DNA of 64,000 nucleotides from Anaeramoeba flamelloides (taxonomy: Eukaryota; Metamonada; Anaeramoebidae), in NCBI GenBank assembly GCA_027625915.1, contig JANTQA010000047.1:9734001-9798000 (forward strand), given 5' to 3'. Position numbers and translations under genes: made by a program. The notes under the pieces were generated by a model. That model made no database searches and was not told the DNA's origin. It saw nothing but the letters and a program-made list of their open reading frames with translations. Below, piece by piece: positions 46,919-58,799 of the stretch; position 1 is the stretch's first letter, and each line of letters begins with the position of its first letter.

Positions 46919-47341
46919 ATTTTTTATAAAATTTAAAAATTAAAATAAATTCAAAAAACTTTCATCTATTTATTTTGTCTTTTTTATTTTTTTATTTTTT
47001 TTTTATTATTTTTTTTTTTTTGAATTAACAAGTTTTTTAATTTTTATATTTTTTTTATAATAAACAATAATAATTTTATTACTATTAATTTATTTGTTAA
47101 ATTAAAAATTTTTTGAATTTTATCAAAAAATGGTAAAACAAAGTTTCAATAACATTACGAACTGAAAAATTATCTAACCTTTTGAAATTTTTTACTTTTA
47201 TTTTGTTTTATTATTTTTTTACTAGTTATTGTAATATTTTTCCTTCGACGAGTACCAATCTTATCTTAAAAACTTATAAAACATAAAGGCTGTTTGTCTA
47301 TTATAAAATTGTGTTTTATGAAACAGGAATTGGATATGTTC

Positions 47342-47863
47342 GAGGCACTCCAACCCTACCATGATATTTATGATAAACATAAAATTCATTTTCGAGATCA
47401 TACTTGCCATTTTATTTACATGATTTTATTGTTATGTGATTGACTTTTTTTATACTGATGAAATTTATCTTAGATTAACAATTTCCCCTATAGAGAAAAT
47501 CTTAAAATTTGAATTTTTGACTCAAAACCTTCGAAACAATCGATAATTTTTATAAAATTTTCCAGGGTTTTTGGTAGATCCTTAATTTCTAAATACTGAA
47601 AAATCAAAAGACAAGAATATTTCAATGTTATTACAAACGTCTATCTTCGCTCACTTTGAGCTTTGTTTTGGTTTTTTGTATTTATTTCATTAAAAACTAG
47701 ATTGTTTTCTCAGTTTTTCAAATAAGATTTTTTTTTTTAAAACTCTGTCAGACCATAAAATTATATAATGATTGTTAACATAAGATTTTTTTTTTGTATT
47801 TAACATTGACAAAACAGTCAATTTCTATGTCTTTCAAACTTCATGGTAGGCTTAGAACGGCTG
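47342..47863. mobile_element. TIR element family B, degenerate copy inside a related element
   Basis: The right end CCTACCATGAAGTTTG...CAGCCGTTCTAAG (read inverted from 47863) matches the termini of 56323-56818. The left half matches the other end of that element (CTCCAACCCTACCATGATAT). Just outside, 47285-47341 and 47875-47995 are inverted repeats of each other (TCTATTATAAAATTGTGTTT versus its partner). The outer one ends with TACAGCTGTTCCAACACTGC (inverted, 47995), so one element appears to have landed in a relative. Confidence 0.65.
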
Positions 47864-50204
47864 TAAAAACCGAATTTTCCATTTCATAAAACAAAATTGT
47901 ATAATAGATACCCAATTTCAATATCTGTAAAAATTCTAACGTGGAATTGGTAGGGTTGTATAAAATTTCAAGGCAGTGTTGGAACAGCTGTATAAAATAT
48001 TTTTTTTCAATGTCAAATATAAAATATTCGAAAAAATTCTTTTATTTTCTTTGTTTATAAAATTGACAGTTTAACATAACAAATTACAACCTATTCAGAG
48101 CCACTTAAACAATATATAATTTTAATATAGAAAATCAATTTCCCGTTCTTATGAATTTTATGATACGTTGGAGAATCTGTTTTTTTTTTTTTTACATATT
48201 ACATGTTTTTAAAAAAAAATAATACTTGAATATATTAAATATAAACAATAACTTCATACACTATTTTTAAAACCTTTTCAGAGTTTAATTTGTTCTTTTA
48301 ATATTTTAAAAATAAAATTAACATTAAATATATTTTAATTTAAACCAAACTTGCACTTTTAAACAACAAATCAAAAAAAATATACACTTTGGAATTCTTT
48401 TTTTGAAAAAAAAATCATTCTTGATAAATTATTAGTAAATACAAAATGAGAATTAAATTAAATTTCAAAATTTGGATTAAAAAAAAATACAAAGTCAATC
48501 TCAATTAACAAAAACCTGACAAAATTATACATGAAAATATTTTATAAAATAATTGAAAAATCTAGAGAACATCGAGAAACTGTTCAATTTGGATTTCGAA
48601 AAAAAAATCAAATTGAATTGTGATGAAACCTTGGATAAAATTCACATAAGAAAAAAGAACCAATTAAAAAAACAGATATCACATATTACAAATTATTTCT
48701 CTGATTGCCAAGTGTAAAAAAAGGAAAAAAAAAGTGAAAATTTTTTTCAATTCAAGTCCCTGAGACTTTTTAATACACACTCTAAAAACCAATTTAAAGT
48801 TTGAAAATAACTAAAAAAAAAAAAAAAATACAAACAAAACCTAATAAAGCCCAAAAACGATTGGAAAATAACTAAACATAATCTTTTTTTATCAGTAAAA
48901 CAAAAAAAGGATAAAAAAAATTAAGTGACTACTATTCAAGAATTGTACCTTAAACAATTTTTTTTTTTTTTTTTGTGATTTTGTTAGTTTAATCCGGATG
49001 CACGCTAAAAAGAACACAACTTGCATTCCAAAAATAAAAATAAACTAATTTATAAAAATTGGACAAACAAGCGATTAATCCACCTGGCAAAAAGTGATGT
49101 TATTGAATTTTTTTTTTTAGTTTATTAGTCCCTTAATTTATTTTGATTTTTAGAATAAAAATCAAATTTTCTTGACTGAAAAATTTTAATTATCTACAAG
49201 TAAATTTAATCACAAATCCAAAAAAAAAAATAACACATCTTGAAATTGAAAAACAAAGTAAAAATCTGATTACTATAAAAGTAAACTACTTTTTAAGGTT
49301 ATTTACAAAATGAATTATTGTTTTTAAAATTTTGATCAATTTTTCTCATTTATGAAAAGTTCAAAATTCAATTTATTTTTGAATTATTTAAAAACAAATT
49401 ATCTTCTTTGAAAGAAGATTGAAATCGTATCGCCTGTAAAGGAATGAACCAAAAATACACTTTAAAAAATAAAATCACAAAATTCTATAATATAACCCAG
49501 TTTAAAAAATCTACTTAATTTAAAAAAAAATTACAATAATTATTTTAAACTTTTAAAAATATAATTTTTTGAATCAAAGAACAGTTCAAATAGTTTTTTT
49601 CTATAAATTGAATAAGAAAAACCTGAGAAAAACTATCAAATAATGGAAGTAAAAATTCTCCCAAAATACTTTTTTAAAACCTGGAAAATTCAACTTATAA
49701 TCAAAAGAAATACTTTTAAATTTGATAATTTTTATTCAATAATTACGAACCCAATCTTAATTTTTTCAGTGAGCCAATCAAAAACCCAAAGATTAAATCG
49801 GTCAATAGAATTTACAATTATTTCCCAATTAATTTATGATTGTCTAAAAAATGAAACTAATTCAAATTAATAATTCCAATAATAAATAAAAATAATAGAT
49901 ATGATCAAATAACTGATTTTAATACGAATATTTCCTTGTTTATAATCTTCATATTTGAAAAAGAATATTGCCTAATCTTTTAAATTTCAAGAAAATTGAA
50001 TAACTATTAGTGAATAAAATAGAAAGGATCAATTTTTTTAGATCTTCAAGGATTCAATATTTGATTGATGTTCATTGTATCTTTAAATCAAGATTAAAGT
50101 TTCAATGTTATTTGTACATACAAACTTTCAGAAATTACTAAAAGTGAAACTTCTTATAAATAAAAATTTTTTGCAAATTGTTCTTTTTCTATTTTGATCA
50201 AAAA

Positions 50205-50390
50205 AACCAACAAAAAAGGATCCAGATCTTTTTTCTGAAAATTTAATTTGGAAAAAAGAACTCTTTTTAAAATGATAACTCATCTTCTCTAAAGTTGATA
50301 AATGAAGTTACCTATCGGGTTTAATTGTATCCTTGTAAATAATTAATCTATTGCCTTTGGGATAGAAAATAAATAAGAGTTACTAGTCCC
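50205..50390 (-). repeat. Dispersed repeat H, copy 2
   Basis: Reverse-complement match to 36570-36770. Confidence 0.65.
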
Positions 50391-50646
50391 TTAAACAAAA
50401 AACTGAAGCTAACATAAAAAAAGATTCGTAAAGTATCAAAAATAGAGTGTTTGTTTTGAATTGATTTTAATAATATTTAAGAAAAAGAAAACCATTTAAG
50501 AGTCTGTTTTTATTTTTTTCTTTTGTTTATTTCAAAAAAGGATTTGAAAAGTATGTTTCACTAAAGAGATATTTTGATTATTCTTTTTTTTTTAGATATT
50601 AAAAAAAAATGATATGTTGCCTGCCTTTTGTAAAAATAATCATGAT

Positions 50647-52193
50647 TTATTGAACCAAAGCACTAGCTGTTGATGAAGAGTATTTCCAATTTGGTGGGAG
50701 TTGTCTTGTTTTTTTGTAGTATCTGGAGATTCTATAAATTTTTGATTCAACAAGGATCAAATGGAATTTAGCGTCTTTGTCTTTTCTATTCTTTTCTAAG
50801 TGTTTACGGATCGAGACAGCCTTTTTAATTAAATGGTACAAATCTTCAGGGATTTTTGGTGCAAGACCTAATAATTCAGAAATCAAAAAAAATTTTTATA
50901 ATGTTTTGATTTGTTATTCGTAAAAGTGCAAAGTAACAAAAAAGATAAAGCAAAAAATTGATTAAAAGCAAAGGTATTTGGACACATAACCAAAAAAGAA
51001 AAGTAGAAATGAGTACCATTAGCTTTAAGGATTCTTAGAATCCTATTAGAGGTGACTGATTTAACTTGTCCAACACCGAAAAGATCTCTCAAGTGAATAC
51101 CAATTTGTGATGGTGTAAGTCCTGTTGTTATTCATTCGATCGCGAGGAAATATGCATATTATTTTTACGAGTAGATCCAAAATTGGAGATATTTTTTCTT
51201 TTTGTCTTGAGAGAAATAGTAATCTTTACGAGAGCTTTAGCTTGAGTGTAAAGATTACGATTTCTAGAGAGAAAGAAAAGAAAAAATATCTCCAATTTTG
51301 GATCTTGAGTGGTTAAAAAATAATATGTAGATTGGAGGAGCAAGAGAGTGGTGAATACCATAAGAGATTTTATTGAATTCAGCCAAAAAATGTGAAAATC
51401 AAGACAAGACGAAGAACAACCAAGAAACAAATAGTAAAATTAAGATGGATTACTTTTTTTTTCTTTTTTTGTGTCAAATTAAAAATGTAGAACAAAAAAA
51501 AGTTGTTTGATAATTGAGACAACAGTTAGAAATTGTTAGTTTAACTGTTTCCTGAACTGTTTTTAAAAAATATTTTTTTTCACTTCATTTTTTTTTCTTT
51601 TGGATTTTGGTTTTATTTTTGACAGTTGTGGTAGGATCATCTTTTTGGACTGTTTTGACTTCTATTTGGCTGAAAATTTTCTTGTGATTTATTTGAACAA
51701 AGATCGTTTAAAATTTTCACTTTTGAGATCTTTGGAAAAAAAATACAAACAAATTAACTTAAGTAATTTAAAAAAAATGAAATGTAGAGTGAACCAAGAT
51801 ATTTTCAAAAAATATCTAATGAAAACAAAATCAAACAGTGAAGACTTTGGGGCAAGGTATTGGGATTATTTTTTCGGGAATCGGAGAAAGTCACCAAAAA
51901 ATATACAAAATATTTTTTTTTTGATTTTTAAAAATAATGTGATCAATAATCAATGAGAAGTTAGCACTATGATAGTACTAATTTTGGAGAGAGAAAAAGT
52001 CACTCAATATTTTTTTTTTCACATTAGTAAAAAATACTACTTTTTTTGCGAAGAAATAAATATCTTTTTTAGCCATTTTGCAGATTTCTTCAATGACTTG
52101 CTTTGGTGTGATTTTTAACCATGAAGGTGGTGTTTTTTTATAAGGCCTGACAGAGCATGAGATACCTTTTCCTGATCCAAACATACGACCCAT
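50647..52193 (-). CDS. RPS13: 40S ribosomal protein S13 (uS15), three exons
   Basis: Exons 52193-52064, 51121-51017 and 50867-50647, 456 nt in all. That gives 151 residues, exactly the usual eukaryotic length. Family blocks: [12 protein letters not shown] and [12 protein letters not shown] (exon 1), [16 protein letters not shown] and [10 protein letters not shown] (exon 2), [38 protein letters not shown] and [13 protein letters not shown] (exon 3). It is a small-subunit ribosomal protein. Intron 2 (149 bp) is GT-AG. Intron 1 (942 bp) seems to start with AT: exon 1 must end at AAA AAA G to make the conserved AKKG, and the next bases are ATATTTATTT, with a CAACAG acceptor. No GT in the right phase exists nearby. 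Intron 1 also carries a long hairpin. A G-to-A change or a sequence error at the donor is the main alternative. Confidence 0.95.
51151..51330. repeat. Long imperfect hairpin in RPS13 intron 1
   Basis: Two arms of about 75-85 bp facing each other with a loop of only a few bases near 51237. The left arm runs from TGCATATTATTTTT through GATCCAAAATTGGAGATATT and GTAATCTTTAC. The right arm runs from GTAAAGATTAC through AATATCTCCAATTTTGGATC to AATAATATGTA. It lies about 29 bp from the 3' splice site. Transcribed with the gene, it would form a long stem with bulges. Confidence 0.85.
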
Positions 52194-52684
52194 TTTAAGG
52201 TAATTATTTAATAATTATTGAACAAAATTATAGAAACGATAAGGCTTTAAAAAAAATGAGATCTTGTTGATTTTTCAAAATGTTTCATAATATTGTTTTT
52301 AAAGTCAACTCATTTCATGTAATGACATCAAAGGATCTAATATACAATCTCCTTAAAACAGATTCTGTTTATTTTAAAAATATTATTGAGTGTGTGTTTA
52401 TAGTAATTTAGAAAAAATGAAAGTGCTCTTTGGATACCATTTTGTTAAAATAATTCATTAAAAAGATTCTTAAACGTATTAAAACTTAAAATTTTTAAGG
52501 GGGTATGTATTTTTTACTAATTTTGAGCCAATTGGTTTTGTGGAATAATTAATTCAAATCATTTCTTTAACAAAATCAATAGATATTTTAATAAATATAA
52601 GAAAGGTGTATATCCAAGGTTAGAATATTTACAGATAAATTCCAAATATTGAAATCAAAAAACTGAAAAAATTAATCAAAATAC

Positions 52685-53190
52685 TATAAAAAAGTCATTT
52701 ATTTATTGACCGTAAATGTAATATTTGATACAATTACCTCTTCTAAATTTGATTTTATTTAAAATTCCGAATTTAAAAACTATTGTTTGTAAAATTTTTG
52801 AAAAATAAATTACTTCCAATTTCTCTCTAATTTCCAAAATGAATTTAAAAATTAAATTTTGAATTTATTAATCTAATCCTAGTTTTGGATCAAAAAATTA
52901 GATATTTTTTGAATACTTCTACCGAAATATAGATTTGTTGGGTATATTTAGTTTTGAAATTAAACGTTTTACACTGATATTGAAAGACAAGAATTATAAT
53001 ACTGACATATGGTTATAATTTTTTTGCCATATTTTTCTTTTTCTGTAAACTCAACATTTTTGAGTCCTTTTTTTGATTTCGATAATTAAATAATTGAACT
53101 TGAATCTTTGAAATGATATTTTTTTCTTTGTGATTGGTTTATTATGAATATTTGAACAAAGAATTTGGAAAAAAAAACAAAATGTTAAAT
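52685..53190 (+). repeat. Dispersed repeat E, copy 2
   Basis: Direct-orientation partner of 26885-27400. On the minus strand a frame ending near 52696 reads like LEEVIVSNITFTVNK, comparable with KEEVTTSTVKLKGLK of copy 1. Confidence 0.6.
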
Positions 53191-53818
53191 AATAATAAAT
53201 AGTACTTGGGTGTGTTATTAAGTGTTTAAAATTGTTTGTACCACTACAAATAAAGAATATCAATAAAAAAAATCTTCAGAAAAACACTTAATTTGAATTT
53301 ATTTTTTTTTCATTTTTTATTGTAATACATTTGTTTGAAAAGGCATTCTTTGCTGTTTGGTATTCTAAAAGAAAATATTTATTTCAAATGCACATGTTCT
53401 GATATCTATTTATTGAATATTCTTTGAATAAATTCCAACATTCATATAAAAGAATTTCTCTCTCCAAAACACATCTTTTAATAAACTAAACTATTTTTCA
53501 GTCAAAGGGGCCCAGTTGTAATTGTATAATACACGTTTTTAAAGGGTTTGCATAGATATCAGAAGAAAAATTTTATTTTGGAAATTTTCAAAATTGATAT
53601 CATTTTTTCACATTTCTACACATTTTTGTTTTTTTTTTTCGATTTTTTTTTTAAAAACGTCATTCATTTGAAAAAAAATTTTTATTGCAAGATCAATAGT
53701 CACTTGGTAAAAACGTGTTATTCTAAGGTTATTGAAACCATGTAAAGATTGTTGAGAAATCTATTGATTTCTATTGCAATTCTATTCGATCTTTGATCTT
53801 GATATTTGTTTAATAAAT

Positions 53819-53943
53819 GTGAAAAATTTTCACTTCATTTTCATTTCCTTTTTCAAATAGAGACAACAATTACCAACAAACTTTGTCTGGAGGCTTGATT
53901 TCTAAAAGAAAAGTATGGAAAATGAAGTGAAAAATGTTTCATA
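53819..53943. repeat. Inverted repeat with GTGAAAAATTTTCACTTC-like arms
   Basis: The left arm TGTGAAAAATTTTCACTTCA with TTTCATTTCC is mirrored by GGAAAATGAAGTGAAAAATG at the right. The arms are about 30 bp. Possibly a small decayed element; related AATACCAGT text occurs near 12.27, 17.77 and 59.1 kb. Confidence 0.55.
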
Positions 53944-54950
53944 TTTATTATTCAAATACCAGTAGAAGTTCAAAACGAACATTTTTGTTTTTCTCAATAG
54001 GGCCCTAAGAATTTGAGTTTTTCAATTTTTAAGAAAAGCTATTGATTAATTAGTTTTCTTTCAGACATGTATCATCATTTCTTTGAGGTGTATTATTCTC
54101 TTTATTTCTTATTTGTTCTTCAAAGGTCAATTATATAAAATAATTGATATTTGAAAAAAACGTTGGGCCACTTTGACTTAAACAGAGTTTAAAAAAAATT
54201 TACTAAATAAAATGGTCTAAAAATTGAAAAATTAAAAATTTCCCTGATGATTATTTTGGTTCTTTTCACAGATAGAGTAATGAACGGTTTATTGATTTCA
54301 AAATTTTAATATCTCACTACACCAAAAAAATCTTTTTACAGTTCTCTTGTTGCAATTGAAAATTTTAAAAATCATAAAATGTATTCGCTTCCTTAAATTA
54401 TCACAAGTTTCAAATTTATTTCAGTCAAGAAATGTAGTTTCTCTTCTCTAGATTATTACAAAAATAATAAAGATGTAATTAGATCTTAAAAAATCGTTTT
54501 TTTTTATTTGGTTTCTCAAAGTAGTAAAAAAAAATCATTTAAATAAGAATTTTTAATATTTTTTAATGTTAGTTCATGTTTCTGAGTAGATTCAAACGTT
54601 CTTGGTCTGTTTTTTAATTTCACCTCCGAATTAATTCTTCCTACTTTAAGAATCAACCAGATTGAATTTACACCAAATTTAAAAAAAAAATATGATTTTG
54701 TTTAAAGTTAAAATTAAATTAATCAAGTATTGTGTGGATCAAATACAGAAGTATACTTATAATCTAAATAGATAAAATTAAATTAATAATTTGGTAGGAT
54801 TTGACTATTCATAATAATTTGAAAGGCGAAAACACATTTTTTAGGTAGAATAACTTAAGACCAAAACATACAACAATTTCATATCAGAAAACTAGACAAT
54901 TAGTAATAAATGTATAAAATAGTCCTTTTATAATAATTTATTTATCTCTA

Positions 54951-55124
54951 CAGTCAGTTCAACTTTTAAGGCACAAACTTTCAAAAAAATTTAAGGTACA
55001 ATAAAAATCTCAAATTAAGGCACAAAATTCAGATTCTAGTAAAATAAATTGTCAAAAAAAAAAATTGCAAAATTTGTGCCTTAAATTTTGTTGCGAGTTT
55101 GTACCTTAAAAGTGAAACTGACTG
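54951..55124. mobile_element. MITE family A, copy 3
   Basis: 174 bp, TA flanks at 54949-54950 and 55125-55126. Ends CAGTCAGTTCAACTTTTAAG and, inverted, CAGTCAGTTTCACTTTTAAG. AAGGCACAA-type motifs repeat three times per arm. Well preserved. Confidence 0.85.
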
Positions 55125-55692
55125 TATAAGTTTTTTTTCATGGATATTTATCCCCAATTTAACTTTGAAAAAGATAAATATATTGGAGTATTTTAATGTT
55201 TCAGTATTTAACTGGGATTACAATGTATCTTCCTAATGAAATAATTATCTAATTTTTGAAATATTTACTTTTAAATAAAAGAACCAAATTTAATTATTTA
55301 TTTTCAGAGACAGTAATTATTTTTTAGTTTATTATCTAAATTTGAAAAAGCTTTATTGATCATTTCAAAGAGCACTTCTATTTTGTACTGTCATTAAACC
55401 CCACTAAATAAGGTATTAAATAAATCCGTCTTTTTTATATAGCTATTCAAAAAATTTCAACATAAAAGTTAATAACCAATAACCCATTTCAACACTAAAG
55501 CGGCAAAATAATACTTTAAATTATTATTTTTTTTTAATTTCTGCTATTTCTATTTAATTTTTTTTTCTTATCTTAGTTCAAAAATAACACCAATTTTTGT
55601 CTTGAAATTTTATAAAGAAAAAATAGGACAGTGGTTGCGATAGTATGAAAATGTATAGCTATGATAATATACTCTAACAAGATTGATTTTTC

Positions 55693-55977
55693 CAGGAATT
55701 GCCTTCAAGTGCCTAATTTTTCTCGAGTTTATTGTTTTATTCATGAAAAATATTGATTTTCGTTAGGTTTTTTTGAGTTTTTTATTTATTTAGAAAATTA
55801 ATAGATTTTCGTTAGGTTTTTTTTACTATAGAAATAAACCGAAAATTTTAATAAATGTTCTGTTTATTTCAGAAAGTAAAAAAAAACCTAGAACACTTCA
55901 CAAATAAAATAGAAAACCTCAAAAAAACCTAGAACACTTCACAAATAAAAAGAAAATCGAAGAAAACCTAACCGAGT
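55693..55977. mobile_element. MITE family C, copy 3
   Basis: Begins near GCCTTCAAGTGCCTAA and ends at GAAGAAAACCTAACC. The centre has the same AATAAACCGAAAATTTTAAT palindrome as the 25.8-kb copy. A subterminal unit (AACCTAGAACACTTCACAAA) is duplicated in the right arm. Confidence 0.7.
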
Positions 55978-56057
55978 TTTTTTTTTTAATTTCAATAATA
56001 AAAAGAAAATATTTTAATAATTTCTTTTTATTTTTAAAATCAAAAAAAAAAAAAAAA

Positions 56058-56121
56058 AAACAAAAACAAAAACAAAAACAAAAACAAAAACAAAAACAAA
56101 AACAAAAACAAAAACAAAAAC
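56058..56121. repeat. Microsatellite (CAAAAA)n
   Basis: About ten perfect copies of the hexamer following a poly-A run. Confidence 0.95.
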
Positions 56122-56322
56122 AACAGAACTTTTTAACACTTCAAAAGAATATAGTAAAAACGATATTTTTACTCAATTCTTTTAAATTCTGGAAAAGTTA
56201 ACTTTTTTTTAATTTGAGAAATAGACCGAAATATATCATAAATTTTTGCCATAAAATCTTAAATTAACAAAAACTTAATTATGAAATAGAATTTAATTTT
56301 GTTAAATCGCCTCTTTTCATTA

Positions 56323-56818
56323 CAGCCGTTCCAACACTACCATGAAATTTGACAGACATGGAAATTGACTTTTTTGTCTCTGTTATACGCTATTACAGAT
56401 TTTATGGTTTGACATAGTTTTTTTTAAAAAAATTCCTTATGTGATTCAAACTAAGAAAAAAATCTTGTTGTTTATGAAACAAATTCAAAAATCCAAAATA
56501 AAGATTCCCAAGAATGGAGATCCAATTTAGTAATTTCTTTAAAATGGTCCTGCCTTTTGATTTTTAGGTATTTAGAAATTGAAGATATTGAAAAAAATTG
56601 AAAAATTTTTAGAAATTGTTGATCATAGAAAAGGTTTGAAGTGAAAAATTCAAATTTAAATTTTTTCTCTATTGAGAAATTTTTGCTCTCTTATAAAATT
56701 TCACAGTTTGTAATAGGCTATCACACGACCATAAAACCCTGTCATAGAAATGAAAGTGTGACATAGAAAACGAATTTTATGGTTATCATAGATTTCTCGG
56801 TAGGGTTGGAACGGCTGT
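56323..56818. mobile_element. TIR element family B, well-preserved copy
   Basis: 496 bp flanked by TA (56321-56322 and 56819-56820). Termini CAGCCGTTCCAACACTACC and, inverted, CAGCCGTTCCAACCCTACC. No transposase frame. TA flanks suggest Tc1/mariner-type mobilisation. Confidence 0.8.
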
Positions 56819-57109
56819 AATGATAATAAAAAAAAATTACTATTTTTATTTTTAATGAAACAAGATTATAAACTTTTCGACATATTCGATTGAGAAATCA
56901 TCACACTGACGTATTTTTATTTATTTATTTATTTTTCTATTTAATTTCCGTCTTAAAAAAAAAGACAGGATTTTGATCTGAAAGAGATATTATTAATTGT
57001 TTATGTGATCAATGTACTCGATAATTCTATTTCCAAGAATTCAGATAATAATAGTTCTGAAATTCATATTTAACGTTTATTTTCCAATTAAAAAATAGAA
57101 TTTTTTAAG

Positions 57110-57720
57110 GTTGTATAAAAAAAGTGAAAGAGGATAAAATTTCCCATGAGAAAGTTTTAATAAGAAACCACACTGGACACGAATTTGAAAAAGATAATTT
57201 ATAAAAAGAAAAAACTAATAATTAATGACAAAATGGTGGATATGTTGCAACTTAATAACAGTTTTTCTAATATTATTTTTTAATAAGGTTTTTATTTGGT
57301 TTATCTTCATTTCAAAATTCTTTGAAAAAATTACAGTCAGTACCATTTTTATGAAACAAATCTGATCTAATATTATGAACAAACACACACACACCGAAAA
57401 AAAAAAAAAAGCACACAAATTCAGGTACAATGAAAATAAATTGTATAAAAAATTTTTCTTAAAATAGTACTTTATTTCTTAATTTTTTTCACCATAATAT
57501 TCATTCAACTTTGCAACTTAAAGTTGGAATTAACTATATATATATATATATAAGTTCTCCAAAACCAGAGTCAAATTTTGAAGATAAAAGTAGAGCTAAA
57601 TTGTGTTTTTATTAATCAGATTGATAATAAGATAACAAATTATTCTTTGAATTTAATTAGTTTCTTCTTTGGACTGATTTTACATTTCTTTTTTTAGAAT
57701 TGTTACAAATTATAAACAAT
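57110..57720 (+). repeat. Direct duplication flanking TOM22, upstream copy
   Basis: Matches about 58800-59350 in order and orientation (TGCAACTTAA, AAAAAGAAAAAA, TTATTCTTTGAATTTAATT.GTTTCTT). The upstream copy is longer because MITE A copy 4 lies inside it. Confidence 0.65.
57334..57536. mobile_element. MITE family A, copy 4 (degenerate)
   Basis: Ends CAGTCAGTACCATTTTTATG and, inverted, TAGTTAATTCCAACTTTAAG, each beside TA. The AAGGCACA motifs are mostly lost. Absent from the matching position of the downstream duplicate. Confidence 0.6.
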
Positions 57721-58130
57721 ATAATAATAACTTTCTACTTACCCAAATTTTTATTTCAATTTCCCAAAATTTTACTAATTAAGGTTGAAATCTCTCTTGT
57801 GTCTTTATAAAATTCATTAGAAATGATATTTTAACAAATATAATTTGCTCTTGATTTTATAACTTGGCAAAATGTTTCTTGTGATAATTTCAAAAAACAT
57901 ACCCATGACTGAAAAGTAATTTTATTTGAGGAATTATTAATTTGTTTATTAACACCCAGACTCAACTTTAAAATAAGAAGGTCATAATACCTACTTCGCT
58001 TAAAGTTCAAAAGATTTTAACTTGAGACAAATTTATTTCTGAAAAAATCCCAAATCAGAATTTATTTTTTTCATTTTTAGTTTTATTCTAAAATAATTTC
58101 AATTTTCAAAAAGCAAACAAAATAAGCAAA

Positions 58131-58457
58131 ATGTCAAAACTTGATATCCAAAACGAATCTGTAAACAACCTTGGTGACGATTCTGAAGGTTTCATTCCAA
58201 AAGTATTTTCGCTTACATCTGATCTCTTTTCTTCCCTTTCCAATGTCAGTAAAGGAGCTGTAGGTGTTGCTGGTAAGGCACTGTGGATCGGCGTCACAGG
58301 AGCTGCTGCTGTTGTTCTTCCCTATGGCGTAACTTTATTCACAGAAATGAATTTAAAAGAAAGAGACAAACAAGAAGCCCAACGCCTTGGTGTCAAATTA
58401 CCTTTCGATTCAACAAACGGAACAGGCTTTCCACCAATTTTCCCTGAAGACAAATAA
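58131..58457 (+). CDS. TOMM22: Mitochondrial/hydrogenosomal import receptor subunit TOM22
   Basis: A single exon of 108 residues starting at ATG 58131 (AAGCAAAATG context). The polar, acidic N-terminus (NESVNNLGDDSEGF) is followed by an amphipathic stretch SLTSDLFSSLSNVSKGAVGV. Then comes the family's diagnostic membrane segment GKALWIGVTGAAAVVLPYGV (residues 48-67), like SRAALWIGTTSFMILVLPVV of human TOMM22. The charged tail FTEMNLKERDKQEAQRLGV parallels FETEKLQMEQQQQLQQRQ. TOM22 is the tail-inserted central receptor and organiser of the outer-membrane TOM translocase. Human TOMM22 is 142 residues; this one has a shorter acidic N-terminus. Codon use is rich in C-ending codons compared with neighbouring DNA. 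The gene sits between two direct repeats of about 500-600 bp. Confidence 0.85.
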   Translation: MSKLDIQNESVNNLGDDSEGFIPKVFSLTSDLFSSLSNVSKGAVGVAGKALWIGVTGAAAVVLPYGVTLFTEMNLKERDKQEAQRLGVKLPFDSTNGTGFPPIFPEDK

Positions 58458-58799
58458 ACATTCTTTTGTTGCTTTAGTTTACGTTTTAAGTCTGTCGCTC
58501 CTTTGGTGCATTCTTTAATTGGTGACACTTAATTAAACCAAACACTAAAGGAACAAGTGGCTCATAATAAATTCTAATAAAAAAAGTCTTTTTCAAAAAG
58601 ATCCTTTTTTCATTGTTTCTTATATTTTAAACAACCACCCAACAATTTTTTTCCTTATCTTTCTACACCAAATTTATATGCTGATTTTAAAAAAAGATCG
58701 AACCGTTGGGGAAAAAAAGTCCAACGCATTTTTTAATTGTCAACATTGATGAAAAACGAAAAGTAAGATCAACCCATAAAAAAAAATTGAATTGAAAAT

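Larger units (their letters stand above)
46919..50646. other. Intergenic, repeat-bearing
   Basis: No supported gene. It contains TIR elements at 47285-47995 and repeat H copy 2 near 50.3 kb. The rest is A+T-rich with homopolymer runs. Confidence 0.5.
52194..58130. other. Gene-poor 5.9-kb region rich in small elements
   Basis: Between RPS13 and TOM22. Contains repeat E copy 2, an inverted repeat at 53819-53943, MITE A copies at 54951 and 57334, MITE C copy 3, a CAAAAA microsatellite, TIR element B and one arm of the TOM22-flanking duplication. No gene recognised. Confidence 0.5.

Noticed and set aside
51600-51956. 118-codon frame on the plus strand inside RPS13 intron 1
   Set aside because: Starts with TTG, lies antisense in an intron, has no recognisable motif and is of ordinary composition.
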